NCBI RefSeq assembly: GCF_003260995.1
Contig: NZ_CP030040.1
Location: 269,386-333,385, forward strand
From: Acetobacterium sp. KB-1
GTDB taxonomy: Bacteria > Bacillota > Clostridia > Eubacteriales > Eubacteriaceae
Reading direction: 5' to 3'
DNA: 64,000 nt
A program made the position numbers and the translations under genes. The notes beneath the pieces are model-generated. The model was not told the origin of the DNA. It searched no databases and saw nothing but the letters and a program-made list of their open reading frames with translations. This document shows positions 27,101 through 36,043 of this stretch, one piece after another; within the stretch, counting starts at the first letter, position 1, and the number at the start of each line of letters is the position of its first letter.

Positions 27101-27759
27101 ATGAGCTTGATTTGTCTGAAGAACGTCAGCGTACCTTGAGAGAAAAAATTAGCGCACTGGGGAATGTGAACCTCGGTGCCATTGAAGAGTATGAAGAAAT
27201 TATCGCCCGACATGATTTTATGAAAGAACAAATGGATGATTTAAAAGCTGGGAAAAGTGAGCTGTTAGATATTATTAATACCTTGTATGACGCCATGACC
27301 GAGCAGTTTAAGGCAAACTTTATCAAGCTACAGGAGAATTTTACGCGGATCTTTGGCATTCTATTTGAAGGCGGTTGGGCTTATCTGGAGTTTACGGACC
27401 CTACTGGGGTGCTGGAAGGGGGAATTGAACTGGTGGCTCAGCCACCGGGTAAACGGCTGCGGCATATTTCTCTGCTTTCTGGTGGTGAAAAGTCAATGGT
27501 TGCCATTGCTCTGCTGTTTTCCTTTCTGGAAATTAACCCGTCCCCTTTTTGTGTGATCGATGAGGTAGACGCTGCCTTGGATGATCATAATATTTACCGT
27601 TACATCAGCTACCTCAAAAAAGTAGCGGAACATAATCAGTTCATCACGATCACTCATCGTCGTACTACCCTGGAAGTGTGCGACAATCTCTATGGGGTAT
27701 CGATGTCCAAGGATGGGGTGTCCCAATTGGTGTCGGTTCGACTGACGGATTACGCTTAA
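24187..27759 (+). CDS. smc: Chromosome segregation protein SMC
   Basis: SMC condenses and segregates the chromosome with ScpA and ScpB. The 1190-residue protein has the N-terminal Walker A GPNGSGKSN, long coiled coils at about 170-500 and 680-1000, a hinge at about 515-670 (GPVGELISTEARYLQAIDIAL region), and the C-terminal ABC signature LSGGEKS with Walker B CVIDEVDAALDD. The start is a TTG after GAGGTGAGG. It sits between rnc and ftsY, as in Bacillus. Confidence 0.97.
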   Translation: MYLKKLRLSGFKSFADPVSLEFSEGISAIVGPNGSGKSNITDAIKWVLGEQSIKSLRGKKMEDVIFSGTEKKQASGYAEVVLILDNKEGSLENYPQEIAISRKLFRSGESDYAINKKSCKLKEIHSIFMDTGLGKNGYSLISQGSIENILSSSPTELRNIFEEAVGIVSYKTKKNEAEKKLEQTQGHLDRLRDIMAEIEKQVGPLKNQSRKAKSFLTLYEELKTVDLVIFYRKMSGAVTELKVLKKNLEEQLKSCEQIEAIIRKKDELYQKLTIENRELDLLADSEKKNLSVLRADFDRVQREDIRCKSQLEANQITQERLKNEGESLTSRIAATLKRIDGLELEKNVLLENLVTKEAVRGELENTLNLLLCAEQQEKDRIKATQEAVLNQQSLCEKLEMKRLEIKTAIQEAKTESSFIKKYLDETGASQDQVAADLKQQKQEMSSLLAEKEQRKDQYQKLQIQYQHSLDEQKQLQNQVHLISNNLKVNASKVEYLKNIQKNYQDYFPTIRKLMTSEKLLGPVIHEVFGPVGELISTEARYLQAIDIALGAKSQNIVVASVKVASDCINLLKKERLGRATFLPLDNLKYSLVDEKTRAVLKNTSGVEGIASDLVKTDAAYEVVIKSLLGRIIVARDFASGKDIQKKTASKFTVVTLGGEIFYPGGAIVGGQSKDNRQSPLSKKIEIQNLQKEMDQQKKALDAIKNQDVTVQKSLTQVVDQLKELETGYNRCKQALWEKNKTIEDLSRKQRESTQSISSQEQKLQALSQKLEQLNIELTKIEASYNQAKEATKGQETDDQAHMIRQQLDDLRLKISESQMVITQIKGEIAGFDQQIVLMQEQLSHQTARKTTLEAEMAGYLNESRELIRLQEKLGADHQLLSKKIESHRDKNKQAMELQKTNAQRLETLQEEIKNDNHQLIIDNDRKNTISTQLNSLQLQMNHWEENIYKSYEINYLMAEDAYQQLEAEHSLDELDLSEERQRTLREKISALGNVNLGAIEEYEEIIARHDFMKEQMDDLKAGKSELLDIINTLYDAMTEQFKANFIKLQENFTRIFGILFEGGWAYLEFTDPTGVLEGGIELVAQPPGKRLRHISLLSGGEKSMVAIALLFSFLEINPSPFCVIDEVDAALDDHNIYRYISYLKKVAEHNQFITITHRRTTLEVCDNLYGVSMSKDGVSQLVSVRLTDYA

Positions 27760-27844
27760 AATGATGGTCAGGAGAAATTACAAACTGACCCCAAATAAAC
27801 TCACTTAGGCAAGGCTCTAAGGGGTTAAAACGAAGGAGGCAACG

Positions 27845-28747
27845 ATGGAATTAAGTTTATATGAACGGATGCGTAACAAGCTGGTTAAAACGGCTGACAA
27901 TTTCAAGGAAAAAATAGAAAATGTCATGTATATGGGGAGCTTTGATGATGATTTCTTTGACGAGCTGGAGGAAACTCTGATTCTCTCGGATTTAGGGGCT
28001 CAAACCTCAGTGAAAATCACGGCGGCGCTGCGGGCAAAGATTAAAGAAACCCGGTCTAAAAGCAAGGAAGAAGTGATGGGCTTTCTAAAAGAAATCCTGG
28101 TCGATATGGTTTTGGTGGAAGTAAAAAAGCCGCAGCTACCCACGATTATGCTGGTTGTTGGCGTCAACGGGGCCGGAAAAACCACCTCGATTGCCAAACT
28201 CTCTGAGCGCTATAAAAAAGAAGGCAAAAAAGTTGTCATTGCAGCAGCGGATACCTTTCGGGCGGCGGCGGTGGAACAACTCGATGAATGGGCCAGACGG
28301 GTTGGCGTGGATATTATCAAAAGTACTACCGGTGCCGATCCGAGCTCGGTGGTTTTTGATGCCATTGGTGCAGCCAAGGCCCGTAAAGCCGATATTCTGA
28401 TTTGTGATACGGCGGGACGTCTGCATAATAAGGTTAATCTGATGAAAGAACTTGAAAAGATCAGTCGGGTGATTAACCGGGAAGGTGAAGGGTTCACGGT
28501 TCATAATTTATTGGTGTTAGATGCTACTACTGGGCAAAATGCGATTAACCAGGCAAAGGTGTTTCATGAGTGTGTCGAAATTAAGGGAATTGTGCTGACT
28601 AAGCTCGACGGAACCGCCAAAGGCGGTATCGCAATCTCGATTATCGATGAAATGCAGATTCCCATTGAATACGTTGGTATTGGCGAAAAATCAGAAGATC
28701 TCATCGATTTTGATCCAAAGAAATTTGTTGATTTGCTCTTTGAATAA
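27845..28747 (+). CDS. ftsY: Signal recognition particle receptor FtsY
   Basis: FtsY is the membrane-associated GTPase that receives ribosomes from the signal recognition particle. The 300-residue form lacks the long acidic N-terminal domain of E. coli, as usual in Firmicutes. The NG domain shows [36 protein letters not shown], and [10 protein letters not shown]. The ATG follows GAAGGAGG. It lies after smc and before ylxM-ffh. Confidence 0.97.
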   Translation: MELSLYERMRNKLVKTADNFKEKIENVMYMGSFDDDFFDELEETLILSDLGAQTSVKITAALRAKIKETRSKSKEEVMGFLKEILVDMVLVEVKKPQLPTIMLVVGVNGAGKTTSIAKLSERYKKEGKKVVIAAADTFRAAAVEQLDEWARRVGVDIIKSTTGADPSSVVFDAIGAAKARKADILICDTAGRLHNKVNLMKELEKISRVINREGEGFTVHNLLVLDATTGQNAINQAKVFHECVEIKGIVLTKLDGTAKGGIAISIIDEMQIPIEYVGIGEKSEDLIDFDPKKFVDLLFE

Positions 28748-28796
28748 AGGTTTATAAAGATTTTAACGAAATGTCCCAAAGAGCGCGAATAAAAGC

Positions 28797-28825
28797 TTGA
28801 CTTTTTTACTGTCAGGACTTACAAT
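28797..28825 (+). promoter_or_regulatory. Promoter of the ylxM-ffh unit
   Basis: TTGACT (28797-28802), a 17-bp spacer and TACAAT (28820-28825) lie about 50 bases before ylxM. Confidence 0.7.
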
Positions 28826-28873
28826 AATTAAGTCGTCAAGTAAAATTCCTTTACGACGATATCGAAGGTGCAT

Positions 28874-29230
28874 ATGGAAAAAAAAGTAGGGGAACAATAT
28901 TTATTTGATTTTTATGGCGAACTGCTAACCGCTAAGCAGAAGCAGATTTTAGAGTATTACTATGATGATGACTATAGCCTGGCTGAAATTGCTGAGGTAA
29001 TGGCAGTTACCCGTCAGGGTATTTTTGATGTGATTAAACGCTCTAAAGCCATGATGGAAGCCTATGAAGAAAAACTGGGACTCATCGCCAAGTTTTTAAA
29101 ATCTCAAATTATTCTGGAAGAAATTGAGAAAGTTCTATTGGACTGTGTTGATCGTGAAAAAGACGAGCAGCTACAATCTGAATTGATGCTGGTGGTTGAA
29201 AAACTGAAAAAAGTCAGTGAAGAAAACTAG
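28874..29230 (+). CDS. ylxM: YlxM-like SRP-associated helix-turn-helix protein
   Basis: This 118-residue protein is the YlxM family member encoded before ffh in Firmicutes, thought to assist the signal recognition particle. A sigma-like helix-turn-helix spans about residues 20-60 (LTAKQKQILEYYYDDDYSL, EIAEVMAVTRQGIFDVIKR), followed by a helical tail. I start at the ATG at 28874 rather than an in-frame GTG two codons earlier, because GAAGGTG is then correctly spaced. ffh follows after nine bases. Confidence 0.92.
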   Translation: MEKKVGEQYLFDFYGELLTAKQKQILEYYYDDDYSLAEIAEVMAVTRQGIFDVIKRSKAMMEAYEEKLGLIAKFLKSQIILEEIEKVLLDCVDREKDEQLQSELMLVVEKLKKVSEEN

Positions 29231-29239
29231 AGGTGACAG

Positions 29240-30577
29240 ATGATCTTTGAAGGATTAAATGAAAAATTTCAAAATATATTTTCCCAACTTAAGCGCAAAG
29301 GAAAATTAAACGAAAAAGACATCCAGGAAGTCAATCGGGAAATAAAAATGGCTCTTTTAGAAGCCGATGTCAATTTCAAAGTCGTTAAACAGTTTACCAA
29401 AAATATCGGTGAGCGCGCCATCGGCCAAGAGGTACTTAGCAGCCTGACTCCGGGACAGCAGTTTATCAAGATTGTAAAAGATGAAATGACAACCCTTCTG
29501 GGCGGTGAAATTGAGCGCATGGACTTTATCCAGGGACGCCAGAATGTTTATATGATGGTGGGTCTCCAGGGTGCTGGTAAAACAACCACAGCAGCTAAGC
29601 TTGCCAACCTGTTGCGCAAAGAGAAAAAATTCAAACCCTTGCTGGTTGCTTGTGACGTCTATCGTCCAGCAGCGATTAAGCAGCTTGAAATTCTCGGGGA
29701 TGAATTAAAAATTGACGTTTACTCTGAACATGATATAAAAGACCCGGTCGGCATTGCCAAACGGGGACTTAAAAAAGCAGTTGAAGGCCATTATGATCTG
29801 GTGGTTATGGATACGGCCGGTCGATTACAAATCGATGAAGCGCTAATGGATGAATTGGTTAATATTAAAGAAGTCATTAATCCTACCGAAATTTTATTAA
29901 CGGTCGATGGGATGACCGGACAGGAATCGGTCAATGTAGCTAATGAGTTTAATCGCCTGCTTGATATTTCAGGGGTAATCCTGACCAAGTTGGATGGCGA
30001 TACCCGTGGCGGGGCGGCCTTATCGATTACCTATACGATTGGCAAGGCGATCAAATATATCGGCACCGGTGAAAAACTGACCGATATTGAACTTTTTTAT
30101 CCGGACCGGATGGCATCGCGGATTTTGGGAATGGGGGATGTACTATCCTTTATTGATAAAGCCCAAAGTATGATGGATGATGAAAAAGCCAAAGAACTGG
30201 AAGAAAAGTTCAGAAATCAGGATTTTGATCTGAATGACTTTTTGGATCAGATCAGGCAGATCGAAAGCATGGGCTCGATTAGCAGCTTGCTGGAAATGAT
30301 GCCGGGAGCCAGTAAGAAAGCCATGAAAAATGTCGATTTATCGGGGGCGGATACAAAAAAAACCGAGGCCATCATCTTATCGATGACCAAGGAAGAACGC
30401 CATAAACCCGGGATCATCAATGCCAGCCGACGAAGACGAATCGCGTTGGGAAGCGGTACTATGGTAGCGGATGTTAACCGGTTATTAAAGGGTTTTGAAC
30501 AGTCCAAAAAGATGATGAAGCAAATGTCAAATCCGAACATGGCCAAAAAAGGACGGATGAAGCTTCCGTTTATGTAA
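29240..30577 (+). CDS. ffh: Signal recognition particle protein Ffh
   Basis: Ffh binds the SRP RNA and signal sequences and targets membrane and exported proteins. The 445-residue protein has the NG GTPase domain ([48 protein letters not shown]) and a methionine-rich M domain from about 300, ending in [19 protein letters not shown]. It is followed by rpsP, as in most Firmicutes. Confidence 0.98.
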   Translation: MIFEGLNEKFQNIFSQLKRKGKLNEKDIQEVNREIKMALLEADVNFKVVKQFTKNIGERAIGQEVLSSLTPGQQFIKIVKDEMTTLLGGEIERMDFIQGRQNVYMMVGLQGAGKTTTAAKLANLLRKEKKFKPLLVACDVYRPAAIKQLEILGDELKIDVYSEHDIKDPVGIAKRGLKKAVEGHYDLVVMDTAGRLQIDEALMDELVNIKEVINPTEILLTVDGMTGQESVNVANEFNRLLDISGVILTKLDGDTRGGAALSITYTIGKAIKYIGTGEKLTDIELFYPDRMASRILGMGDVLSFIDKAQSMMDDEKAKELEEKFRNQDFDLNDFLDQIRQIESMGSISSLLEMMPGASKKAMKNVDLSGADTKKTEAIILSMTKEERHKPGIINASRRRRIALGSGTMVADVNRLLKGFEQSKKMMKQMSNPNMAKKGRMKLPFM

Positions 30578-30638
30578 AATCAGTGTTATCAAGGACATTA
30601 TGTCATTAGATAAAGAAGTTAAGAAAGGGGGAACGAAC

Positions 30639-30884
30639 ATGGCAGTAAAAATCAGATTAAAAAGAATGGGTAAGAAGAAGAAACCTTTTTATAGAATCGT
30701 TGTTGCTGATGCACGGGCACCACGTGATGGTAAGTTCATCGAAGAAATTGGATACTACAACCCTTGTGTTGACCCTGCACTCGTAAAAGTAGATGCAGAC
30801 AAAGCCAAGACATGGTTGGCCAATGGCGCAAAACCAACGGACACCGTTAAGTATTTATTAAAAAGAGAAAACGTAATCGAGTAG
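30639..30884 (+). CDS. rpsP: Ribosomal protein S16
   Basis: This 81-residue protein is S16 of the small subunit ([20 protein letters not shown], then [13 protein letters not shown]). The ATG at 30639 is preceded by AAGGGGG; an earlier in-frame ATG at 30600 would add 13 residues with no ribosome site. Confidence 0.98.
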   Translation: MAVKIRLKRMGKKKKPFYRIVVADARAPRDGKFIEEIGYYNPCVDPALVKVDADKAKTWLANGAKPTDTVKYLLKRENVIE

Positions 30885-30900
30885 TACCAGGAGGTAAATG

Positions 30901-31131
30901 ATGAAAGAACTTGTGGAAATTATTGCCAAAGCTCTTGTTGAACACCCCGATGCGGTATCTGTCTCAGAAGTTGAAGGCGAACAATCCATTGTTTTGGAAT
31001 TGAAAGTCGCTGACGATGATATGGGCAAGGTCATTGGAAAACAGGGGCGTATCGCAAAAGCAATTCGTACCGTCATAAAAGCCGCTGCCACGAAAGAAGA
31101 CAAACGTGTCATGTTGGAAATCATCCAATAA
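30901..31131 (+). CDS. khpA: KH-domain RNA-binding protein KhpA
   Basis: This 76-residue protein is a single KH domain with the GxxG loop [16 protein letters not shown]. KhpA binds RNA with KhpB/EloR and influences cell division and elongation in Gram-positives. Two adjacent ATG codons are possible; the second (30901) is better spaced from AGGAGG. It lies between rpsP and rimM as usual. Confidence 0.94.
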   Translation: MKELVEIIAKALVEHPDAVSVSEVEGEQSIVLELKVADDDMGKVIGKQGRIAKAIRTVIKAAATKEDKRVMLEIIQ

Positions 31132-31138
31132 AGGCATT

Positions 31139-31164
31139 GGGCTGTGTATACAGCTCTTTTTTTT
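31139..31164 (+). terminator. Terminator or attenuator between khpA and rimM
   Basis: GGGCTGT and ACAGCTC form a short stem followed by eight T. It lies inside what is otherwise one operon, so it probably lowers rimM-trmD expression relative to rpsP. Confidence 0.75.
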
Positions 31165-31200
31165 CGTGTCTTTTTCAGGGCAAAAAAACAGGAGATAACA

Positions 31201-31716
31201 ATGGAAAATAATAATCGTTTAATCATCGTTGGCCGTATTCTTGGTGTTCATGGCATCAAGGGTGAATTAAAAGTATTACCTTTAACCGATGATCCGGGCC
31301 GTTTTTATGACCTGGATGGGGTCACCCTGATCCATGGCAAAAGTGAAGTGGACTATAAGATTACCAATTGCCGCCTTCATAAAAACAACGTGTTGTTGTT
31401 TCTCGAAGGTATCACCAACCGTAATGATGCCGAAGCATTGACGGGTTGGGAAGTCGGTATCCCAAAAGAACTGGCAGTTACATTGGAAGAAGATGAGTTT
31501 TTTATCGAAGAATTATTGGGCTTACCGGTTTATAATGACGGCCAACTGTTAGGAAAAATTACCGATGTGATGCAAGCCGGAGGGGTGGATGTTTATATTA
31601 TCACCGCAGGCAAGAAAGTCTATTGTGTTCCCGCGAGAAAACTCTATTTCAATGAAATCAATGTCAAAACTGGACGAATTGATGCCAGTATCCCACAGGA
31701 AATATTGGATCTATGA
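31201..31716 (+). CDS. rimM: Ribosome maturation factor RimM
   Basis: RimM assists maturation of the 30S head around S19. The 171-residue protein has the N-terminal VGRILGVHGIKGELKV motif and a PRC-barrel C-terminal half (FFIEELLGLPVYND, VPARKLYFNEIN). The ATG at 31201 follows CAGGAG; the longer frame to 31144 overlaps the terminator and is unlikely. Its stop overlaps the trmD start by four bases. Confidence 0.95.
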   Translation: MENNNRLIIVGRILGVHGIKGELKVLPLTDDPGRFYDLDGVTLIHGKSEVDYKITNCRLHKNNVLLFLEGITNRNDAEALTGWEVGIPKELAVTLEEDEFFIEELLGLPVYNDGQLLGKITDVMQAGGVDVYIITAGKKVYCVPARKLYFNEINVKTGRIDASIPQEILDL

Positions 31717-32405
31717 AATTTTATTTTTTAACCTTATTTCCGGAAATCTTTGAAACGTATTTTCAAACCGGAATGATCGGTCGCGGCGTCAAGGCGGGTT
31801 TGATTGACTATGCTGTGATCAATATCCGCGACTTCTCCGGTAATAAGCATCATAAGGTTGATGATACCCCCTATGGAGGTGGTGCTGGTATGGTGATGGC
31901 AGCTCCGCCGATTGTTGCAGCCTTAAAAAGTATTCCCGATTTTCGTACTTATCCAGTCGTTTATTTAACGCCGGGGGGCAAACCGTTTAAACAAAAAGAT
32001 GGGATGACACTTTCTAAATATCCGGGAATTGTTTTTATCTGTGGCCATTATGAAGGCATTGATCAGCGCGTTATCGATGCTTACGTGGATCTGGAATTTT
32101 CGGTGGGGGACTATGTCTTAACGGGTGGAGAATTACCGGCTCTGACCCTGGCTGATGCGATGGCCCGCCATATTCCCGGTTTTTTGGGCAATGGTGATAG
32201 TTTGGCGGAAGAATCTTTTGAAAGTCATTTGCTCGAATATCCCCATTATACCAAGCCGCGGGATTTTGAAGGTCAGGAAGTACCGGAAGTGCTACTTTCA
32301 GGCAATCATGCCGAGATCAAAAAGTGGCGTTTAAGCCAGGCAGAGACACGCACCCGGCTAATCCGACCAGATTTATTTGAACACTATCAAAATATAAATA
32401 AATAA
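31713..32405 (+). CDS. trmD: tRNA (guanine-N1)-methyltransferase TrmD
   Basis: TrmD methylates G37 of tRNAs ending their anticodon loop with GG, preventing frameshifts. The 230-residue SPOUT enzyme has DDTPYGGGAGMVM, YLTPGGKPFKQ, CGHYEGIDQRV and SVGDYVLTGGELPAL, which form the trefoil knot. It overlaps rimM by ATGA, indicating coupled translation. Confidence 0.97.
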   Translation: MKFYFLTLFPEIFETYFQTGMIGRGVKAGLIDYAVINIRDFSGNKHHKVDDTPYGGGAGMVMAAPPIVAALKSIPDFRTYPVVYLTPGGKPFKQKDGMTLSKYPGIVFICGHYEGIDQRVIDAYVDLEFSVGDYVLTGGELPALTLADAMARHIPGFLGNGDSLAEESFESHLLEYPHYTKPRDFEGQEVPEVLLSGNHAEIKKWRLSQAETRTRLIRPDLFEHYQNINK

Positions 32406-32408
32406 AAC

Positions 32409-32437
32409 TTGCATAAAGAGTTAGCAAAGTGTATAAT
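32409..32437 (+). promoter_or_regulatory. Promoter of rplS with a short leader
   Basis: TTGCAT (32409-32414), a 17-bp spacer and TATAAT (32432-32437) give a leader of about 75 bases. The leader has small hairpin potential (CATGATGCATG) and might be a ribosomal-protein leader, but I cannot assign it. Confidence 0.75.
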
Positions 32438-32517
32438 ATGTCAGTATGTTATCAAGGGAGACGGTCCTCTGTACATGATGCATGAACGTCGGAAATCGAA
32501 TATTAAGGAGAAAAAAA

Positions 32518-32862
32518 ATGGACATTATTAAAAAGATTCAATTAGAAAATATGAAGGCAGAGCCACCTAAGTTTAGCGTTGGTGACACGGTCAAAGTTCA
32601 TGTTAAAGTTATTGAAGGTAAACGTGAAAGAATTCAGATTTTTGAAGGCATTGTGCTTAAAAAACAAAATGGTGGTGTGGGTGAAACATTCACAGTACGT
32701 AAACTTTCTTCGGGTGTTGGGGTTGAACGAACCTTTCTGGTCCACTCACCAAAGATCGAAAAAGTTGAAGTGGTTCGACATGGTAAAGTCCGTCGAGCTA
32801 AACTTAACTATCTTCGTGATCGCGTCGGTAAAGCAGCAAAAGTCAAAGAAAAAAGAGTATAA
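32518..32862 (+). CDS. rplS: Ribosomal protein L19
   Basis: This 114-residue protein is L19 at the subunit interface, with [23 protein letters not shown] and [16 protein letters not shown]. The ATG at 32518 follows AAGGAG; an earlier ATG at 32482 has no ribosome site. It has its own promoter and terminator. Confidence 0.98.
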   Translation: MDIIKKIQLENMKAEPPKFSVGDTVKVHVKVIEGKRERIQIFEGIVLKKQNGGVGETFTVRKLSSGVGVERTFLVHSPKIEKVEVVRHGKVRRAKLNYLRDRVGKAAKVKEKRV

Positions 32863-32865
32863 TTC

Positions 32866-32888
32866 AGAGGCTGGCAAGCCTCTTTTTT
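32866..32888 (+). terminator. Terminator after rplS
   Basis: AGAGGCT-GGCA-AGCCTCT is followed by a T run. Confidence 0.92.
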
Positions 32889-32938
32889 GATTAACTTGGT
32901 TGTTTAAAATAACGAGTTGTTAGCAAGGAAGTGAAGAA

Positions 32939-33466
32939 ATGAAAGAAGATCAGGACTCTAAGGGTAATTTGGAACTTAAAGAATGGATACAATCCGCAGT
33001 GATTGCCATTGTTCTTGCTTTTATCATAAAAATGTTTCTATTTGACTTTGTCATGGTCCAGGGAAGTTCGATGTTTCCCACCCTGGTAGGGGGTGATCGC
33101 CTGATTGTCAATAAAATCGGCTATACCATCGGTGAGCCAGATTATGGCGAGATTGTGATCCTCAGTTATAGTGATAGCGTTGAGTATGTCAAACGGGTAA
33201 TAGGAAAGGGCGGAGATACCATTGAGATAAAAGATATGGTTGTTTATCGGAACGGTGAGCCCTTATCTGAAGCGTATATCAACACTGAAGCGTACGAAGA
33301 TTTTTCAGAAGTCACCGTTCCAGTTGGTACTTATTTTGTGATGGGGGATAACCGCGCAAATAGTTCGGACAGTCGTTATCCGAGTCTGGGTTTTGTCGAA
33401 AGAGATGCCATTGACGGCAAAGTGATCTTTAGAATTTGGCCCCTTTCGGAAATTGGACTGGTATAA
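32939..33466 (+). CDS. lepB: Signal peptidase I
   Basis: LepB cleaves signal peptides on the outer face of the membrane. The 175-residue protein has one N-terminal transmembrane helix (about 13-33), the catalytic serine in VQGSSMFPTL, the catalytic lysine in YVKRVIGKGGD, and the closing box GDNRANSSDSR. This is the short Gram-positive form. rbgA starts three bases after its stop. Confidence 0.96.
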   Translation: MKEDQDSKGNLELKEWIQSAVIAIVLAFIIKMFLFDFVMVQGSSMFPTLVGGDRLIVNKIGYTIGEPDYGEIVILSYSDSVEYVKRVIGKGGDTIEIKDMVVYRNGEPLSEAYINTEAYEDFSEVTVPVGTYFVMGDNRANSSDSRYPSLGFVERDAIDGKVIFRIWPLSEIGLV

Positions 33467-33468
33467 AA

Positions 33469-34317
33469 ATGTCAGAAGAGAAAATTGAATACATACAATG
33501 GTATCCGGGTCATATGGCGAAGGCCAATCGAGAAATAAAAGAAAAACTCAAGCTCATCAATGTGGTGATCGAAGTGGTCGATGCCAGACTGCCGTTATCG
33601 AGCAAGAATCCCGAGATTAACCAGTATACCTGGAATAAGCAGCACATCTTGTTGCTAAATAAGTCGGATTTAGCGGATCCGGAAGTCAGTCTTTTATGGA
33701 TGGACTGGTTTAAAAAAAATACTGACATTCAGAAGGTTGTACTGTTTGATGCCTTCGATCGGCGGATGAAAACCGACCTGGTCAGAACCATTCATGAACT
33801 TAATATCAAAGAGAAAGCGCAGGTAAAATGCCTGGTTTGCGGAATTCCCAACGTCGGGAAATCGACGGTTATTAACAGCCTCATTGGAAAAAAGAAAACC
33901 CAGATTGGCAATAAGCCGGGCGTTACAAAGGGGCAGCAATGGCTTAGTACTCCGGATCACCTGATGCTTTTGGATACCCCGGGGATATTATGGCCAAAAT
34001 TCGATGATCCACTAGTGGGGCTGCATTTAGCCTGGTTAGGTTCCATCAAAGATACGATTTATGAAAAAGAAAATATTGCGGCTGATTTGCTCAAATACTT
34101 GTTGGTATATTATCCTGATGAACTGGAAGCGATTTATAAAATCGAGATTGAAGGAAAAAATCTTCCCGAGGTTTTCGATGCTATTGCTAAGAGTCGGGGA
34201 CTGCTGATTAAAGGTGGCGAGTACGATTATGCGCGTACCAGTGTGCTGATACTCAATGATTTTAAAAATGGTCGGATTGGACGTATCACTCTGGAACGAC
34301 CAAATAATAACTTTTAA
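33469..34317 (+). CDS. rbgA: Ribosome biogenesis GTPase RbgA/YlqF
   Basis: RbgA is needed for late assembly of the 50S subunit. The 282-residue protein has the circularly permuted GTPase order: NKSD (G4) comes first, then the P-loop GIPNVGKST (G1) and DTPG (G3). The N-terminal IQWYPGHMAKA is diagnostic. The ribosome site is weak, so translation may be coupled to lepB just upstream. rnhB downstream is also the standard neighbour. Confidence 0.96.
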   Translation: MSEEKIEYIQWYPGHMAKANREIKEKLKLINVVIEVVDARLPLSSKNPEINQYTWNKQHILLLNKSDLADPEVSLLWMDWFKKNTDIQKVVLFDAFDRRMKTDLVRTIHELNIKEKAQVKCLVCGIPNVGKSTVINSLIGKKKTQIGNKPGVTKGQQWLSTPDHLMLLDTPGILWPKFDDPLVGLHLAWLGSIKDTIYEKENIAADLLKYLLVYYPDELEAIYKIEIEGKNLPEVFDAIAKSRGLLIKGGEYDYARTSVLILNDFKNGRIGRITLERPNNNF

Positions 34318-34340
34318 AAAAAGTACGCGATAGCTTATTT

Positions 34341-34386
34341 AAAACAATCACTTTCTGTTTGTCAGGAAGATGGTTGTTTTTTTTAT
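34341..34386 (+). terminator. Terminator after rbgA
   Basis: AAAACAATCA with CTTTCT pairs with AGGAAGA and TGGTTGTTTT, followed by a T run. Confidence 0.75.
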
Positions 34387-34441
34387 TTTAATTCTGTAGT
34401 ATAATATCCAAAGATACGTAAAAAAACAAAAAGAGGTAAGT

Positions 34442-35218
34442 ATGAATTCATTTCAAAACATGACCATTACGTCACTTAAAGACTATATTTCAACACTGGA
34501 TATAAAAGCGTACCAGGACCTGATTCCCGATCTAAAGCGCGATACACGTCAAGCAGTTCAAAAAATCGCAAAATCTTTGGAAAAAAAGGTTGACGCTAGA
34601 ATGATCGAAATAGAACGGATTAAAAGGATGAAATCGATTGAGACAAGCTATTACAACAATGGGATAAAAAAAATTGGTGGTATTGATGAGGTTGGACGGG
34701 GTCCGTTAGCGGGACCAGTGGTAACCTGTGTCATTGTTTTAAAGCCGGATTCCAATCGTTTGTATGTTAATGATTCAAAAAAGGTTTCAAAAAAAATGCG
34801 GGAAAGTTTATGCGAGCAGCTGCTTGAAGACGCGTTGGATTATGCCATCGGCCAGGTCGATAATGATGGGATTGACAGTCTCAACATTCTAAATGCCACT
34901 AAAAAAGCCATGACTGATTCGTTAAGTACATTATCCACAAAACCGGATCTGCTACTCATTGATGCCCTCCAAATTGACTCCAAAATTTCCCAAAAATCGA
35001 TTATCCACGGCGATGCCACCAGTTATACCATCGCCGCGGCGAGCATTGTTGCCAAGGTCTACCGGGATAATCTGATGCAGATTTATCACGAGGAGTATCC
35101 CGAATATGGTTTCGATCACAATATGGGTTATGGTACCGCCGAACATATAAAAGCCCTTTATAAGCATGGACCAACGCCCATTCACCGTCGAAGCTTCATA
35201 AAAAATATCGGTTTGTAA
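34442..35218 (+). CDS. rnhB: Ribonuclease HII
   Basis: RNase HII removes RNA from RNA-DNA hybrids and single ribonucleotides. The 258-residue protein has the catalytic motif GIDEVGRGPLAGPVV and later LLIDALQI and GDATSYTIAAASIVAKVYRD. An N-terminal extension of about 75 residues is typical of Bacillus-type enzymes. A TATAAT lies at 34400-34405. The yraN gene overlaps its stop codon. Confidence 0.96.
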   Translation: MNSFQNMTITSLKDYISTLDIKAYQDLIPDLKRDTRQAVQKIAKSLEKKVDARMIEIERIKRMKSIETSYYNNGIKKIGGIDEVGRGPLAGPVVTCVIVLKPDSNRLYVNDSKKVSKKMRESLCEQLLEDALDYAIGQVDNDGIDSLNILNATKKAMTDSLSTLSTKPDLLLIDALQIDSKISQKSIIHGDATSYTIAAASIVAKVYRDNLMQIYHEEYPEYGFDHNMGYGTAEHIKALYKHGPTPIHRRSFIKNIGL

Positions 35219-35583
35219 TGAAGACACACAATCTCAAAAAAGGAAAGGCCGGGGAAGCACTGGCGGTAACATTTTTAGAAAATATCAATCATCGGATTTG
35301 TCAAATGAATTATAAAAAACCGTCTGGTGAAATTGATCTTATTACCCAGGATGGTGATACCCTGGTTTTTGTCGAAGTGAAGTATCGAAAGAATCTGGAT
35401 TACGGATATCCCCGGGAAGCGGTGAATCGGGCTAAACAAAAACGCATTGCGAAAACGGCGCTTTGGTATTTAAAGGAGAAACAGCTAGATGACGTAAGCG
35501 TTCGCTTTGATGTCATTGAAATATATTACGGCTTAGATGGCGAGCAAGTGATTAATCACTTTGAAAACGCATTTTCATTTTAA
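35218..35583 (+). CDS. yraN: YraN/UPF0102 nuclease-fold protein
   Basis: This 121-residue protein is of the UPF0102 family, with a restriction-endonuclease-like fold: GKAGEALAVTFLE, then SGEIDLITQDGDTLVFVEVKYR holding the D-ExK type acidic residues. The role is unproven; neighbours suggest nucleic acid processing. The start overlaps the rnhB stop by one base (TAATG). Confidence 0.92.
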   Translation: MKTHNLKKGKAGEALAVTFLENINHRICQMNYKKPSGEIDLITQDGDTLVFVEVKYRKNLDYGYPREAVNRAKQKRIAKTALWYLKEKQLDDVSVRFDVIEIYYGLDGEQVINHFENAFSF

Positions 35584-35625
35584 TGCAATGGATTTAGTGT
35601 GAGAGGAATTCAATTAATCTGAAAG

Positions 35626-35669
35626 AACAGGACTAAGATCAGATTTATTTGACCTCAGTCCTGTTTTTT
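35626..35669 (+). terminator. Bidirectional terminator after yraN
   Basis: AACAGGACT pairs with AGTCCTGTT, extended by AGATCA against TGACCT, with T runs on both strands. Confidence 0.88.
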
Positions 35670-35674
35670 AAATA

Positions 35675-35995
35675 CTATTGGCCGTCATCCACTGAGATCA
35701 GAAACACCTTTTCAGAATAGGTACCCTTAGTCTCTTTATTCTGAATTTTTAAATAGTCAATATGAAGTGGCTCATATTCAAAGGTCTCCACAATTGTATC
35801 CAGCAATTCGTAGATATCCGAAAGTTCATCTTCCGAGGGTCGCTTCAAAAATATCTGAGCTTTTTCAAGAAGCTTTTCTTTTAATGCATCTCGAACTTCT
35901 GATTCACCTAAGATTTTGTACTCACAGGTACGTCCACTGTCTTTAATGATTTTTGGAATCTTATCCCGAACAATTTTATTATACTCAACTTTCAT
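35675..35995 (-). CDS. MazG-like nucleotide pyrophosphohydrolase (phosphoribosyl-ATP pyrophosphohydrolase-like)
   Basis: This 106-residue all-alpha protein resembles small MazG/HisE-type enzymes that hydrolyse nucleoside triphosphates to monophosphates as house-cleaning. The start MKVEYNKIVRDKIPKII is typical, and the acidic helix motif EKLLEKAQIFLKRPSEDELSDIYELLD holds most of the metal ligands, though one helix is less canonical than ExxE. It is a single gene. A possible promoter (TGTTTT-17-TATAAT) lies on the reverse strand at 36015-36043. Confidence 0.82.
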   Translation of the reverse strand: MKVEYNKIVRDKIPKIIKDSGRTCEYKILGESEVRDALKEKLLEKAQIFLKRPSEDELSDIYELLDTIVETFEYEPLHIDYLKIQNKETKGTYSEKVFLISVDDGQ

Positions 35996-36014
35996 AATCT
36001 ATCACCTCAAGCAT

Positions 36015-36043
36015 ATTATACCCAATCAGTCTATTTAAAAACA
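36015..36043 (-). promoter_or_regulatory. Possible promoter of the MazG-like gene
   Basis: On the reverse strand, TGTTTT (36038-36043) is followed after 17 bp by TATAAT (36015-36020), 20 bases before the start. Confidence 0.55.

Noticed and set aside
32438..32517. Ribosomal protein L19 leader RNA
   Set aside because: The short leader has a hairpin but I cannot match it to the known L19 leader structure without a covariance model.
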